DNA from: a virus
IMG/VR virus record: IMGVR_UViG_3300020400_000001
Span: 1 to 58,929 of that record
Direction: 5' to 3' (one strand)
Length of the DNA stretch: 58,929 bases
Shown one piece after another: positions 32,449 through 39,353 of this stretch (position 1 is its first letter; every line of letters begins with the position of its first letter). The notes beneath the pieces were generated by a model. The model saw nothing but the letters and a program-made list of their open reading frames with translations. It did not search any database and was not told the DNA's origin. The position numbers and the translations under genes were made by a program.

Positions 32449-32565
32449 ATGAAAAATTTCTATATCAGAAATATCAAGGTGAACAGAGATAGCAGAAAGC
32501 AATCTGTTCGTAAATTTAAAAACAGTTCTCGATACTGGGAAGCACAATCCAAGGAGGTGGTCTAA
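32449..32565 (+). CDS. Small basic protein (38 aa)
   Basis: A ribosome site (GCAGAGGTGCATT) precedes the ATG at 32449. The product is Lys/Arg/Asn/Ser-rich (I-R-N-I-K-V-N-R-D-S-R-K) and its stop overlaps the next start (TAATG). It is the first gene after hammerhead 1. The leader end TTTTAACTTT...GAGGTGCA is shared with the genes at 33235, 34461 and 37187. Confidence 0.68.
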   Translation: MKNFYIRNIKVNRDSRKQSVRKFKNSSRYWEAQSKEVV

Positions 32566-32843
32566 TGGCGGAACTACAAAAAAACATGCTGACTATAGAG
32601 GAACGAGACGAGTTGCAGAATAAACTCATAAGAGATATTCAGACAATACTCATGCAAGCACATATGCTAGAGAAATGGTCGGAGATACTAAAAAGACTCG
32701 ACACTCTAAGCTACGATGCTGTCTATGATTTGATGGATACTTTTCTAAAAACTTCTCGATACTCTGAGAGCGCTAAGTTAAAGACAGTAGATTTTCTTAC
32801 TGTCCTTGCGGAACGAATGAGTGAAGATGGGAGGTGGTCATAA
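32565..32843 (+). CDS. Early helical protein (92 aa)
   Basis: AAGGAGGTGG gives a very strong start site. The protein is helical (E-E-R-D-E-L-Q-N-K-L-I-R-D-I-Q-T, then W-S-E-I-L-K-R-L-D). The 37366 product has a similar pattern (M-D-E-R-V-A-L-K-N-E-V-S-D-L-L, then I-D-R-L-D-G-I-S), so the two look like distant paralogues. Function unknown. Confidence 0.68.
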   Translation: MAELQKNMLTIEERDELQNKLIRDIQTILMQAHMLEKWSEILKRLDTLSYDAVYDLMDTFLKTSRYSESAKLKTVDFLTVLAERMSEDGRWS

Positions 32844-33100
32844 TGAAAGATTTTTATGTGACTAAAGAGACAGTCGAAGTTCTCGAGTATAGAGGTTTTC
32901 GTATCCGAAAAATAATTACTCGTTCTGAGAAGTTTGGAACAGAAGTTTTTTACCATGCAGAGTATAAGAGGGATAGCGAATGGCATAACGAATATTTGTT
33001 ACCGACTTATTCTTGTGTGCGTGACTGGATTGACGAGCAACACGAAAGCGAGGACTTTCAAGAATGGGAGAAGGAAGTTTGGAATAATCCGAATTTCTAA
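32843..33100 (+). CDS. Early hypothetical protein (85 aa)
   Basis: The start at 32843 (TAATG junction, GGGAGGTGG upstream) is preferred to 32834. The small alpha/beta protein has R-G-F-R-I-R-K-I-I-T-R, W-H-N-E-Y-L-L-P-T-Y and an acidic, Trp-rich C-terminus (F-Q-E-W-E-K-E-V-W). It is the last gene before hammerhead 2. Confidence 0.68.
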   Translation: MKDFYVTKETVEVLEYRGFRIRKIITRSEKFGTEVFYHAEYKRDSEWHNEYLLPTYSCVRDWIDEQHESEDFQEWEKEVWNNPNF

Positions 33101-33110
33101 TCCATTTGAG

Positions 33111-33136
33111 GAGAGGGTTGAGCAATCAATCCTCTC
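33111..33136 (+). other. Stable hairpin before ribozyme 2
   Basis: GAGAGGGTTGA-GCAA-TCAATCCTCTC forms an 11-bp stem with a GNRA loop. It lies 15 bases before the predicted cleavage point, between the 33100 stop and the ribozyme. Confidence 0.85.
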
Positions 33137-33144
33137 TCTCAAAA

Positions 33145-33202
33145 AACTGTCATCGAGGTGTGTGCCTCGGTCTGATGATGGAACAAAAGTTCCGAAACAG
33201 TT
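33145..33202 (+). ncRNA. Hammerhead ribozyme-like RNA 2 (type III layout)
   Basis: AACTGT (33145-33150) pairs with ACAGTT (33197-33202) as stem III. GUC is the triplet, with predicted cleavage after C33151. Stem I is ATCGAGG/CCTCGGT with loop TGTGTG; core CTGATGA is at 33172-33178; stem II is GGAAC-AAAA-GTTCC; then GAAA. A single U between core and stem II is unpaired. It lies in the leader of the MoxR-type gene. Confidence 0.82.
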
Positions 33203-33234
33203 CTTTTAACTTTCACAATTTGCGGAGGTGCAAT

Positions 33235-34311
33235 ATGAGTGAAGAAAATAAAATGATGGAAGCCTCTCCATCTAAAGCTTTGAGGCTATTAAACAATGTC
33301 GTGAGTGCTGGAAAAGTTCCGATGCTCTTAGGCGGTGTTGGTGTTGGTAAATCTGCGATAGTAAATGAGTTCGCTCAGGTGCTAGCTGGAGATAGAAAAA
33401 TCGTTGAGACAATTAGACCTAAGAAAGACGAGTTCGGTTCGCTTGATTTTAGAGCGAGTCTGTATGAGACGATTGAGTTGGGTGGTCTACCTTTCATTGT
33501 AAATGGAGAACAGAAGAGAGCGTTTCTCGGAAATCTTCCAGTCAGTGGAGAGGGTCTACTTTTTATTGACGAGTTCGCTCAAGCGACTGCGGATATGCAG
33601 AAGCTTCTCGGACAGTTGGTTCATGAGAGAAGGCTGGGAGAATATGTCATGCCTGAAGGCTGGCATATTGTCATGGCTGGAAACAGAGCGAGTGATAGGT
33701 CAGGTGCTAACAAGATGCTTGCTCATATGACCAATAGGCTGGCTCTGATTAATTTCAAGCATGATGTTAATGACTGGCTCGTTTGGGGTTCTCAGGCTGG
33801 TGTTCATTCCTCTATCTTAGGGTTCATAAATTTTATGCCTAAGTTGTTATGGAAGTTCGATGCCAAGGATAGTAATCCTCAACCTTCTCCAAGAGCATGG
33901 TCGAGACTGTCTGACATCATGAAGGCAATGCCTGAGAGTGACAAAGACTTGATGCCTTTCCACGCTCAGAGCAATGTCGGTATCGAGGCTGGATTAGAAT
34001 TTATGAATTTCATAAATCTATCTCAGGATATTCCGAACCTTGCAGACATTGTCGATGGCAAGAAGGTCGATGTTCCTGAGACCATGGGTCTGCAATATGC
34101 GACAGCAGTTGCGTTGGTCTCTGCCATCCAAGATGCAGACGAGAAGTTGAAGCCTTCATACTTCGATAACTCTCTGAAATGGATTGATACTTTTCCATCG
34201 AAAGAGTTCGCTGTCTTTTTCATGAGAGCGGTGGTCGGTGTCTGCCCTGAGTTGAAAAACACCAGCACCTATTCAGTTTTCATTTCTGAAAATGACAAGG
34301 TGTTAATCTAA
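33235..34311 (+). CDS. MoxR-type AAA+ ATPase (358 aa)
   Basis: The start at 33235 follows TGCGGAGGTGCAAT; the longer frame from 33106 would run through the ribozyme. Walker A is G-G-V-G-V-G-K-S (residues 33-40) and Walker B is L-L-F-I-D-E-F (108-114), followed by a sensor-like G-N-R-A-S-D-R near 152. MoxR proteins act as chaperone-like ATPases with VWA partners, and such a partner is encoded at 35426. Its target in the host is unknown. Confidence 0.85.
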   Translation: MSEENKMMEASPSKALRLLNNVVSAGKVPMLLGGVGVGKSAIVNEFAQVLAGDRKIVETIRPKKDEFGSLDFRASLYETIELGGLPFIVNGEQKRAFLGNLPVSGEGLLFIDEFAQATADMQKLLGQLVHERRLGEYVMPEGWHIVMAGNRASDRSGANKMLAHMTNRLALINFKHDVNDWLVWGSQAGVHSSILGFINFMPKLLWKFDAKDSNPQPSPRAWSRLSDIMKAMPESDKDLMPFHAQSNVGIEAGLEFMNFINLSQDIPNLADIVDGKKVDVPETMGLQYATAVALVSAIQDADEKLKPSYFDNSLKWIDTFPSKEFAVFFMRAVVGVCPELKNTSTYSVFISENDKVLI

Positions 34312-34323
34312 ATCAGACTGGTG

Positions 34324-34354
34324 GGGGGAAATATTACTAGTCAATATTTCTCCC
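34324..34354 (+). other. Stable hairpin before ribozyme 3, made from the dispersed element
   Basis: GGGGGAAATATT pairs with AATATTTCTCCC over 12 bp (one G-T) with loop ACTAGTC. It is copy 2 of the dispersed quasi-palindrome, here in the hairpin position. The predicted cleavage point lies 21 bases later. Confidence 0.8.
34327..34353. repeat. Dispersed quasi-palindrome, copy 2
   Basis: GAAATATTACTAGTCAATAT with strong dyad symmetry, between the MoxR gene and ribozyme 3. Confidence 0.85.
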
Positions 34355-34367
34355 TACTCAGTTTCAG

Positions 34368-34422
34368 AAACTGTAATCGAGTGGGTACTCGGTCTGATGA
34401 TTGCAAAAGCATGAAACAGTTT
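34368..34422 (+). ncRNA. Hammerhead ribozyme-like RNA 3 (type III layout)
   Basis: AAACTGT (34368-34374) pairs with ACAGTTT (34416-34422). The triplet is GUA, with predicted cleavage after A34375. Stem I is ATCGAGT/ACTCGGT, giving a short GGGT loop (or the 6-base TGGGTA loop if the last pair opens). The core CTGATGA is at 34394-34400; stem II is TGC-AAAA-GCA with a U-U pair at its base; GAAA follows. It lies in the leader of the gene at 34461. Confidence 0.8.
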
Positions 34423-34460
34423 TTTTAACTTTCTTTAAATTAATTTTGCGGAGGTGCAAT

Positions 34461-35426
34461 ATGAAAAAGAAAATCAAAATAGATACTATCTTTCAAGATA
34501 CTTTTACGAAGGTCAGGTTTTATTCGTCTGCCATTAGTGGTATCAAAAAAGATAGCTTTGCGAGTGAGGAGTTAGCCAGCAATAAAAATGCTGTCGCTTC
34601 TCTCGTTGGTGTTAATAAAAAAATCTTCGGTAGAGATATTAATAAAGAGTTCCGAAAAATTCAGAATGAATTTAGAAAGAAGTATCTTTATAAATATACT
34701 CACGCTTGGCAAGATGGCGAGGGCATGGCATCTGAATGGAGGATAGTCTCCAATGAGAAGCTTGATACTTTGCTTAATGGTTACGAAGAGTATGAGGCTA
34801 AGTTCTCAGAGTTGGTCAATGAGATTAAGACTGATTATCTTAGACTCATCCAAGAGGGCATGGCTAAACTTGGTAAGCTTGCGAATGAGCAAGACTACAA
34901 AGAATGGCATCAAATTGAAAAGAAATTTGCTTTCAATATAACGACTGACTTTTTCAGTTCTTATGACACAAGCAATGACGAAAGAATTCATGCGGATGCT
35001 AAGAGGAGAAAAGCGATAGAGAACAATGTCGCTTCTCGTTATGAGTCTAACTTCAAAGTGCTAGCAGAGAAGATGAAAAAGGACTTGGAGGGTTCAATAA
35101 CTAACATCATCAATGCTCTAAAGAAAGATGGCTCAGGTAAATCCTTTTTCAAGGACAGCGTGTTTCAAGGTCTTAAAGACCAAATTGAAACTAACAGAGA
35201 CCTGAATAAAAAACTCTTTCAAAGCGAAGAGATTGACAAGGCTATTCAAGTTTGTGTCGAGTCTCTCGCTTCAGTAAATGACATCGACTCTCTGAGAGAC
35301 AAAGGCGATATTGGAAAAACCAAAAGAGCAAAAGTCACTCAGGACATGGAGAAGGCTAAGTCAATTCTTAATCAGAATACGCTTGGCAAAATCTTTTCAG
35401 GTGCTGGATTAGAGGAGGGCAAGTAA
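34461..35426 (+). CDS. Helical protein between MoxR and VWA genes (321 aa)
   Basis: The start at 34461 follows TGCGGAGGTGCAAT. The protein is mostly long charged helices (E-F-R-K-I-Q-N-E-F-R-K-K-Y, then V-L-A-E-K-M-K-K-D-L-E-G). No enzyme motif is visible. Its stop shares a base with the VWA start, and MoxR lies just upstream, so it is likely the third subunit of this system. I do not recognise the family. Confidence 0.72.
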   Translation: MKKKIKIDTIFQDTFTKVRFYSSAISGIKKDSFASEELASNKNAVASLVGVNKKIFGRDINKEFRKIQNEFRKKYLYKYTHAWQDGEGMASEWRIVSNEKLDTLLNGYEEYEAKFSELVNEIKTDYLRLIQEGMAKLGKLANEQDYKEWHQIEKKFAFNITTDFFSSYDTSNDERIHADAKRRKAIENNVASRYESNFKVLAEKMKKDLEGSITNIINALKKDGSGKSFFKDSVFQGLKDQIETNRDLNKKLFQSEEIDKAIQVCVESLASVNDIDSLRDKGDIGKTKRAKVTQDMEKAKSILNQNTLGKIFSGAGLEEGK

Positions 35427-36973
35427 TGAGTAGCTACGATAAATCTCAGAGGTCTCTTCATGGTGGTCTTTCTGCTAATGAAGTAATGCTCAAGGCGAAA
35501 AACAAATTGATGAATTCTGAGTCAGGTCTTGCATCAATTCTTTTGAGTCTGCCCTTGGAAGAGGATAGTTCTTTTGACACCATGGCAACCAATGGCGAGG
35601 TCATAAAATACAATCCTGATTTTGTCCTCGGTCTACCGATGGAAGAAATCAAAGGTGTCCTCATTCACGAGGCTCTTCATGTTGTATGGGGTCATCATCT
35701 TAGAAGAGGCGATAGGCATCCGAAGCTTTGGAATATTGCTACTGATTATGCAATCAATGGCTATGAAGTTTATAAGCTTGGGAAACAGTTGCCTCAAGGT
35801 GCATTGCTCTCGCATAGATACCTAAACAAAGATGGCTCTATCATGGATGCGGATACCATTCATGACATCTTGTTCGATGACGATGAGGCTCTTCAAGAAG
35901 CTATCGATGATATGCAACAGCAGATGGGCGATGACTCTGACGAGAACGAAAGTCAGGGTCAGGGTCAGGATGACAATCAAGATGAGTCTGAAGAGGATAC
36001 TCAAGGCTCAGGCTCAGGCGATGGCGATGAGGAAACCGATGAGGAAACCGAAGGTCAGGGTTCAGGCGGAAATGCAGATGGAGATGCGGAGACTGGTGAT
36101 GATGAAAATATTACTGGTCAGGGTTTCTCCGATGAGCGTTCTCCTGAGACCAATGAGTCAGGGAAGATTGACTTGAATGATTTGCCTCAGATGGCTGGCG
36201 GTGTCTTTGACATGACTAACGAAGATGGCTCTCAGTTTTCTGAAGATGAGTTGCAAGAGCAGATAACTAAACTTGATGCTCAAGTAATGATGGCAGAGAA
36301 AGTTCAAGGCATGATTAATTCAGGCGAAGGCTCAGGGATTGATTATCTCGGAGGTCGTAAGTCTGAGTTGGTTGAGCAAGTTGTTCCTTGGGAGGATATG
36401 TTTAGAGATATGTTCACTCAGGTTCAATCGAACAATAACACTTGGTCTATGCCTAATCGCAGACACATGGCTCGTGGTATCTATATGCCTAGTAAGGACA
36501 AAGAACCATCAATCAAAAATGTCGTGATGCTGGTTGATGTTTCAGGTTCTACTGAGGGTGATAGAGACTCATTCATTACTGAGGCTCTCGCTATCCTCGA
36601 AGAGTTTCAGGTCAAGAAACTCATGGTCAATAGGTATGCTGGTGTCGCTCTCAGAAATGAGCAAGGCGAATACTTCGATGTCTACGATACTGACCAAGGA
36701 GATGAGATGCCTGATAAAGATGAAATCAATTTTGCTGGGTCAGGGTGGACTAACTTCGATGCGCCATTCAATGCTGTCGAAGAGTTCCTCGACCTTGATG
36801 AGATTGATTTGATTGTTCACTTCTCGGATGGAGAGGGAAGCTTCGAGCAAGAACATGATGCCTTGCTTGATACTCCTATCTGTCATGTCTTTAGCTATGG
36901 TCAGGATGGCAGTAGCTATGGCGGTAATGAGATTGAAGAGTCAGGTTTCGGAGAAGTTATCTACATGAGTTAA
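35426..36973 (+). CDS. Metallopeptidase-like (DUF2201-type) plus VWA domain protein (515 aa)
   Basis: The N-terminal domain has a zinc peptidase-like helix with H81-E-A-L-H85 and a following D-R-H-P-K-L-W-N-I-A-T-D-Y. An acidic Gly/Gln/Asp/Glu linker spans about 160-245. The C-terminal VWA domain has the metal site D371-V-S-G-S375 (V-D-V-S-G-S-T) and later F-S-D-G-E-G. MoxR plus VWA pairs are known in bacteria as ATP-driven chaperone-like or conflict systems. A copy of the dispersed element (36104-36130) is inside the linker. Confidence 0.85.
   Translation: MSSYDKSQRSLHGGLSANEVMLKAKNKLMNSESGLASILLSLPLEEDSSFDTMATNGEVIKYNPDFVLGLPMEEIKGVLIHEALHVVWGHHLRRGDRHPKLWNIATDYAINGYEVYKLGKQLPQGALLSHRYLNKDGSIMDADTIHDILFDDDEALQEAIDDMQQQMGDDSDENESQGQGQDDNQDESEEDTQGSGSGDGDEETDEETEGQGSGGNADGDAETGDDENITGQGFSDERSPETNESGKIDLNDLPQMAGGVFDMTNEDGSQFSEDELQEQITKLDAQVMMAEKVQGMINSGEGSGIDYLGGRKSELVEQVVPWEDMFRDMFTQVQSNNNTWSMPNRRHMARGIYMPSKDKEPSIKNVVMLVDVSGSTEGDRDSFITEALAILEEFQVKKLMVNRYAGVALRNEQGEYFDVYDTDQGDEMPDKDEINFAGSGWTNFDAPFNAVEEFLDLDEIDLIVHFSDGEGSFEQEHDALLDTPICHVFSYGQDGSSYGGNEIEESGFGEVIYMS
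36104..36130. repeat. Dispersed quasi-palindrome, copy 3, inside the VWA gene
   Basis: GAAAATATTACTGGTCAGGG is translated as E-N-I-T-G-Q-G in the low-complexity linker of the VWA protein. Confidence 0.8.
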
Positions 36974-36989
36974 TCTCAATGAGCGTTCT

Positions 36990-37036
36990 GAGAGGAGGTT
37001 TTTAGGGTGGTACTAAACCTTAGCCTCCTCTCTTTT
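36990..37036 (+). terminator. Hairpin with T run before ribozyme 4
   Basis: GAGAGGAGG pairs with CCTCCTCTC, with inner pairing TTTAG/CTAAA, and the stem is followed by TTTT. It fits an intrinsic terminator after the VWA gene and also sits in the hairpin position of the ribozyme leaders, about 46 bases before the predicted cleavage point. Confidence 0.8.
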
Positions 37037-37074
37037 CGCCAGCGAGAGAGCCTCTATGGAGGTCGAATTCAGGA

Positions 37075-37158
37075 AACTGATAGAGAAAATGTGTGTTTTC
37101 TCCTGATGACTCAATATGAGAGCGTGTAAGCGTTGGTTCAAAAGAACCGAAATCAGTT
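37075..37158 (+). ncRNA. Hammerhead ribozyme-like RNA 4, with an insertion
   Basis: AACTGAT (37075-37081) pairs with ATCAGTT (37152-37158). The triplet is AUA, with predicted cleavage after A37082. Stem I is GAGAAAA/TTTTCTC with loop TGTGTG, identical to ribozymes 1 and 2. The core CTGATGA is at 37103-37109, GAAA at 37149-37152. Between core and the stem II hairpin (GGTTC-AAAA-GAACC) lie 25 extra bases, including CTCA-ATA-TGAG. It may be less active or differently folded. Confidence 0.68.
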
Positions 37159-37186
37159 CCTTTTAACTTTCAAATGCGAGGTGCAT

Positions 37187-37366
37187 ATGAAAAAAATATA
37201 TGAAAAGTTTTTGAGTCTTTTCAAAACTCAAGTGGTGGAAGATAAATCTTATTATCTTTCGTATGAGAATGGTGGTGTTCTTGTTTTGCACAATCCTGTG
37301 GAACAGGGAGGAGAAAATATTACGAGTAATATTTCCTCAAGCGTCACAAAAACTGGAGGTGCGTAA
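37187..37366 (+). CDS. Small early protein (59 aa)
   Basis: The start at 37187 follows TGCGAGGTGCAT. The protein reads M-K-K-I-Y-E-K-F-L-S-L-F, a middle Y-L-S-Y-E-N-G-G-V-L-V-L-H and a tail E-N-I-T-S-N-I-S-S. That tail is encoded by copy 4 of the dispersed element. The gene ends on the next start (TAATG). Confidence 0.65.
   Translation: MKKIYEKFLSLFKTQVVEDKSYYLSYENGGVLVLHNPVEQGGENITSNISSSVTKTGGA
37313..37338. repeat. Dispersed quasi-palindrome, copy 4, inside a coding region
   Basis: GAAAATATTACGAGTAATAT, with almost perfect dyad symmetry, translated as E-N-I-T-S-N-I-S. Confidence 0.85.
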
Positions 37367-37665
37367 TGGCAGAAGTAAAAGAAACAATGTTGTACATGGA
37401 TGAGCGAGTTGCTTTGAAGAATGAGGTAAGTGATTTGCTTGATACTATTTCTGTGATAGCTGATGACTTACTTTCTTATCAAGAAAGTATCGACAGACTA
37501 GATGGAATTAGTCTAGATAAAGTGAAAGACCTGAAAAGGTCACTTGTGACTTTCTCTAACATCTGCGAGGGTGGAGTTGTCGAAGCGTGTCAAGTTGCTC
37601 AGGCATCACTTGGTTTCTTAATAAGAGAAATTGAGGAAGATAGAGAGCAAGGAGGTTCGCTATGA
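37366..37665 (+). CDS. Early helical protein (99 aa)
   Basis: ACTGGAGGTGCGTA precedes the start. It reads D-E-R-V-A-L-K-N-E-V-S-D-L-L, then L-S-Y-Q-E-S-I-D-R-L-D-G-I-S-L. It resembles the 92-residue protein at 32565. Overlaps the next gene by 4 bases. Function unknown. Confidence 0.68.
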   Translation: MAEVKETMLYMDERVALKNEVSDLLDTISVIADDLLSYQESIDRLDGISLDKVKDLKRSLVTFSNICEGGVVEACQVAQASLGFLIREIEEDREQGGSL

Positions 37666-37922
37666 GTGATACAGTTCTTAAATTGTCAAAGCAAAGACAC
37701 AAAATCTTAGAAAAGTCTGCAAGGAAGGTGGACATTCTGCTCACAATTCCGATGGAAGAAGCTATAGCAATGGCAACACTTCTTGAGGTCTTGATTGAGT
37801 CTGCTAGTGGGTCAGAGCCTTTGGAGTTTTGGAAGAGTGATGAGCAAGTTGTAGAGATTTGCAATTCAGTTTTGAAATTTCTCGACAAAGCAGAAGTAAA
37901 AGTCTCGGAGGTTTCCCAATGA
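37662..37922 (+). CDS. Early helical protein (86 aa)
   Basis: Basic N-terminus (L-S-K-Q-R-H-K-I-L-E-K-S-A-R-K-V-D) and acidic helices (M-E-E-A-I-A-M-A-T-L-L-E-V-L). It overlaps both neighbours by 4 bases (ATGA), so it is co-translated with the ADP-ribosyltransferase-like gene. Confidence 0.68.
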   Translation: MSDTVLKLSKQRHKILEKSARKVDILLTIPMEEAIAMATLLEVLIESASGSEPLEFWKSDEQVVEICNSVLKFLDKAEVKVSEVSQ

Positions 37923-38932
37923 GTATCATTTCAAAGGCTAATCCTACATGGTTGAATAGGGATGTTATTAGAGAACATTTCAGTACCATGCCTCATGGAG
38001 GTGTTCACAAAGCGGAAGGCTTCGGAGATGTTGAGAATAGATACAACACTATAGAGTCTACTGCTCTTTACATGACTTCCATGCTTGACTATGTAGATGT
38101 CAATGGAGAATGGATTGATAGGTTCATTGATGAAGATGTTTTGCTCGAAGAGTTAAAGGCTCATGTGCATGACCTTCATGGCAATCCTGATGAGTTGGAA
38201 ATGGATGATACGCTCGAAGATAATCTCATGTTTAATTGTCATAAGCGTGACTATGGAGAGCGTGGTCGTTTCATGCTTCATCATCCTTGCTTAATCTCTA
38301 TCGTGTATCCATCTACAAGGTGGCATATCCATGAAACTAATCTCAGATACTGGCTCAAGGTTTCTGCTCTGAGAAAAGCTTATCTTGAAAAAGATGTTGA
38401 TGCTTATCTCATAAATATAGAGAGACCTTATCGAGTGCCTGAGTTTGTTCGTTGGTGCTTACATGACCAGCAGAAAAACAATGCTAATCCGAGTGAATAT
38501 ACTGAGCATTGCAATCTTTCAAAAGAAAAATATTGGGAGGTTGTTCGCTGGTTGTGGACTGATACAGAGAATGTCTATGAACATTTTGTTCCTTGGATGG
38601 CTCTGATATTAGACCACGATGCGAAAGACATAAGACTCATGATGGATAAAGAAGATAGGGAAACCTTTGACCATTTACCTGACGAGTTCTATGTCTATCG
38701 AGGTGGAGAACACGAGCATATGTCTTGGACTTTAAGCAAACAAAAAGCTGAATGGTTTAGAGATAGATACGAAGGCTTGCGAGACTGCAAGCTTTTTGAA
38801 AAGAGTATCAAGAAAGATGAGGTGCTTGCTTATATCAATGCAAGAGACGAGGCAGAGATTATTCTCAGACCTCCAACCGAAACCTTTGTTGATTTCTGTA
38901 TCGAAGAGCAATTCAGAATAACGAAAGCATAA
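37919..38932 (+). CDS. Putative ADP-ribosyltransferase (337 aa)
   Basis: The C-terminal 90 residues carry an R-S-E type layout: R261 in F-Y-V-Y-R-G-G, S-W-T-L-S (about 269-273) followed by K-A-E-W-F, and E311-A-E313 in A-R-D-E-A-E-I-I-L. These positions fit NAD-binding Arg, the STS strand and the catalytic ExE of mono-ADP-ribosyltransferases. The first 250 residues are of unknown function. Phages such as T4 use ARTs to modify host proteins early in infection. The start at 37919 overlaps the previous stop (ATGA). Confidence 0.65.
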   Translation: MSIISKANPTWLNRDVIREHFSTMPHGGVHKAEGFGDVENRYNTIESTALYMTSMLDYVDVNGEWIDRFIDEDVLLEELKAHVHDLHGNPDELEMDDTLEDNLMFNCHKRDYGERGRFMLHHPCLISIVYPSTRWHIHETNLRYWLKVSALRKAYLEKDVDAYLINIERPYRVPEFVRWCLHDQQKNNANPSEYTEHCNLSKEKYWEVVRWLWTDTENVYEHFVPWMALILDHDAKDIRLMMDKEDRETFDHLPDEFYVYRGGEHEHMSWTLSKQKAEWFRDRYEGLRDCKLFEKSIKKDEVLAYINARDEAEIILRPPTETFVDFCIEEQFRITKA

Positions 38933-38955
38933 AAAAAACAAGGAAGTAAAAATTA

Positions 38956-39004
38956 GCGGAGGCTATGTGGTATTAATTTACTGCATAGTCTCCGCTTTTT
39001 TTTT
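38956..39004 (+). terminator. Intrinsic terminator ending the first early block
   Basis: GCGGAGGCTATG pairs with CATAGTCTCCGC (12 bp, one G-T), followed by nine T. It lies 24 bases past the ART-like gene. Confidence 0.92.
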
Positions 39005-39022
39005 GGTCAAAAATCCTCTCCC

Positions 39023-39050
39023 GAAAACTATTACTGGTAAATATTTTTTC
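39023..39050. repeat. Dispersed quasi-palindrome, copy 5
   Basis: CTATTACTGGTAAATATTTT, reversed with respect to copies 1-4. It lies 46 bases before the DnaA-like boxes. Confidence 0.85.
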
Positions 39051-39095
39051 ACCATCTCGTGTACGCTTGGTGGAGATTATGGTCAGAAAATTGAA

Positions 39096-39127
39096 TGTGG
39101 ATAATTCTGTGGATAAGCTGTGAATAG
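39096..39127. other. Three tandem DnaA-box-like sites (candidate origin)
   Basis: TGTGGATAA occurs at 39096-39104 and 39108-39116, the exact reverse complement of the DnaA box TTATCCACA. TGTGAATAG at 39119-39127 is a one-mismatch third site. Starts are 12 and 11 bases apart, about one helical turn, so DnaA could bind as a filament. No phage polymerase or initiator is seen, which fits use of the host DnaA. Confidence 0.7.
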
Positions 39128-39228
39128 TTTGACGAGGTGCAAGCCGATTGCTATACTGGTTGAACAGCGACAGAGATTGTCGTTATTAAGAAGTGTTTTA
39201 ACGACACCTCCTAAGAAAGTTAAAAGTT

Positions 39229-39261
39229 GAGAGAGGTAATAGACTGCCTCTCTCTTTTTTT
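39229..39261 (+). terminator. Intrinsic terminator in the origin-like region
   Basis: GAGAGAGG-N10-CCTCTCTC followed by seven T. It insulates the origin region from the promoter at 39366. Confidence 0.9.
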
Positions 39262-39307
39262 GTACAATGGGTTATTGGTTTATTTTTTTCATACCAATTC
39301 TCCCAAT

Positions 39308-39353
39308 GAGGAGGTACTAGTACAATAAAATAATTCTTCTCTAGTGCCTCCTC
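39308..39353. other. Long hairpin between terminator and promoter
   Basis: GAGGAGGTACTAG and CTAGTGCCTCCTC pair over 13 bp with one G-T; loop of 20 bases. No T run follows. Purpose unknown. Confidence 0.7.

Noticed and set aside
33106-33234. Longer N-terminus of the MoxR protein
   Set aside because: It would translate through ribozyme 2, while a perfect ribosome site precedes 33235.
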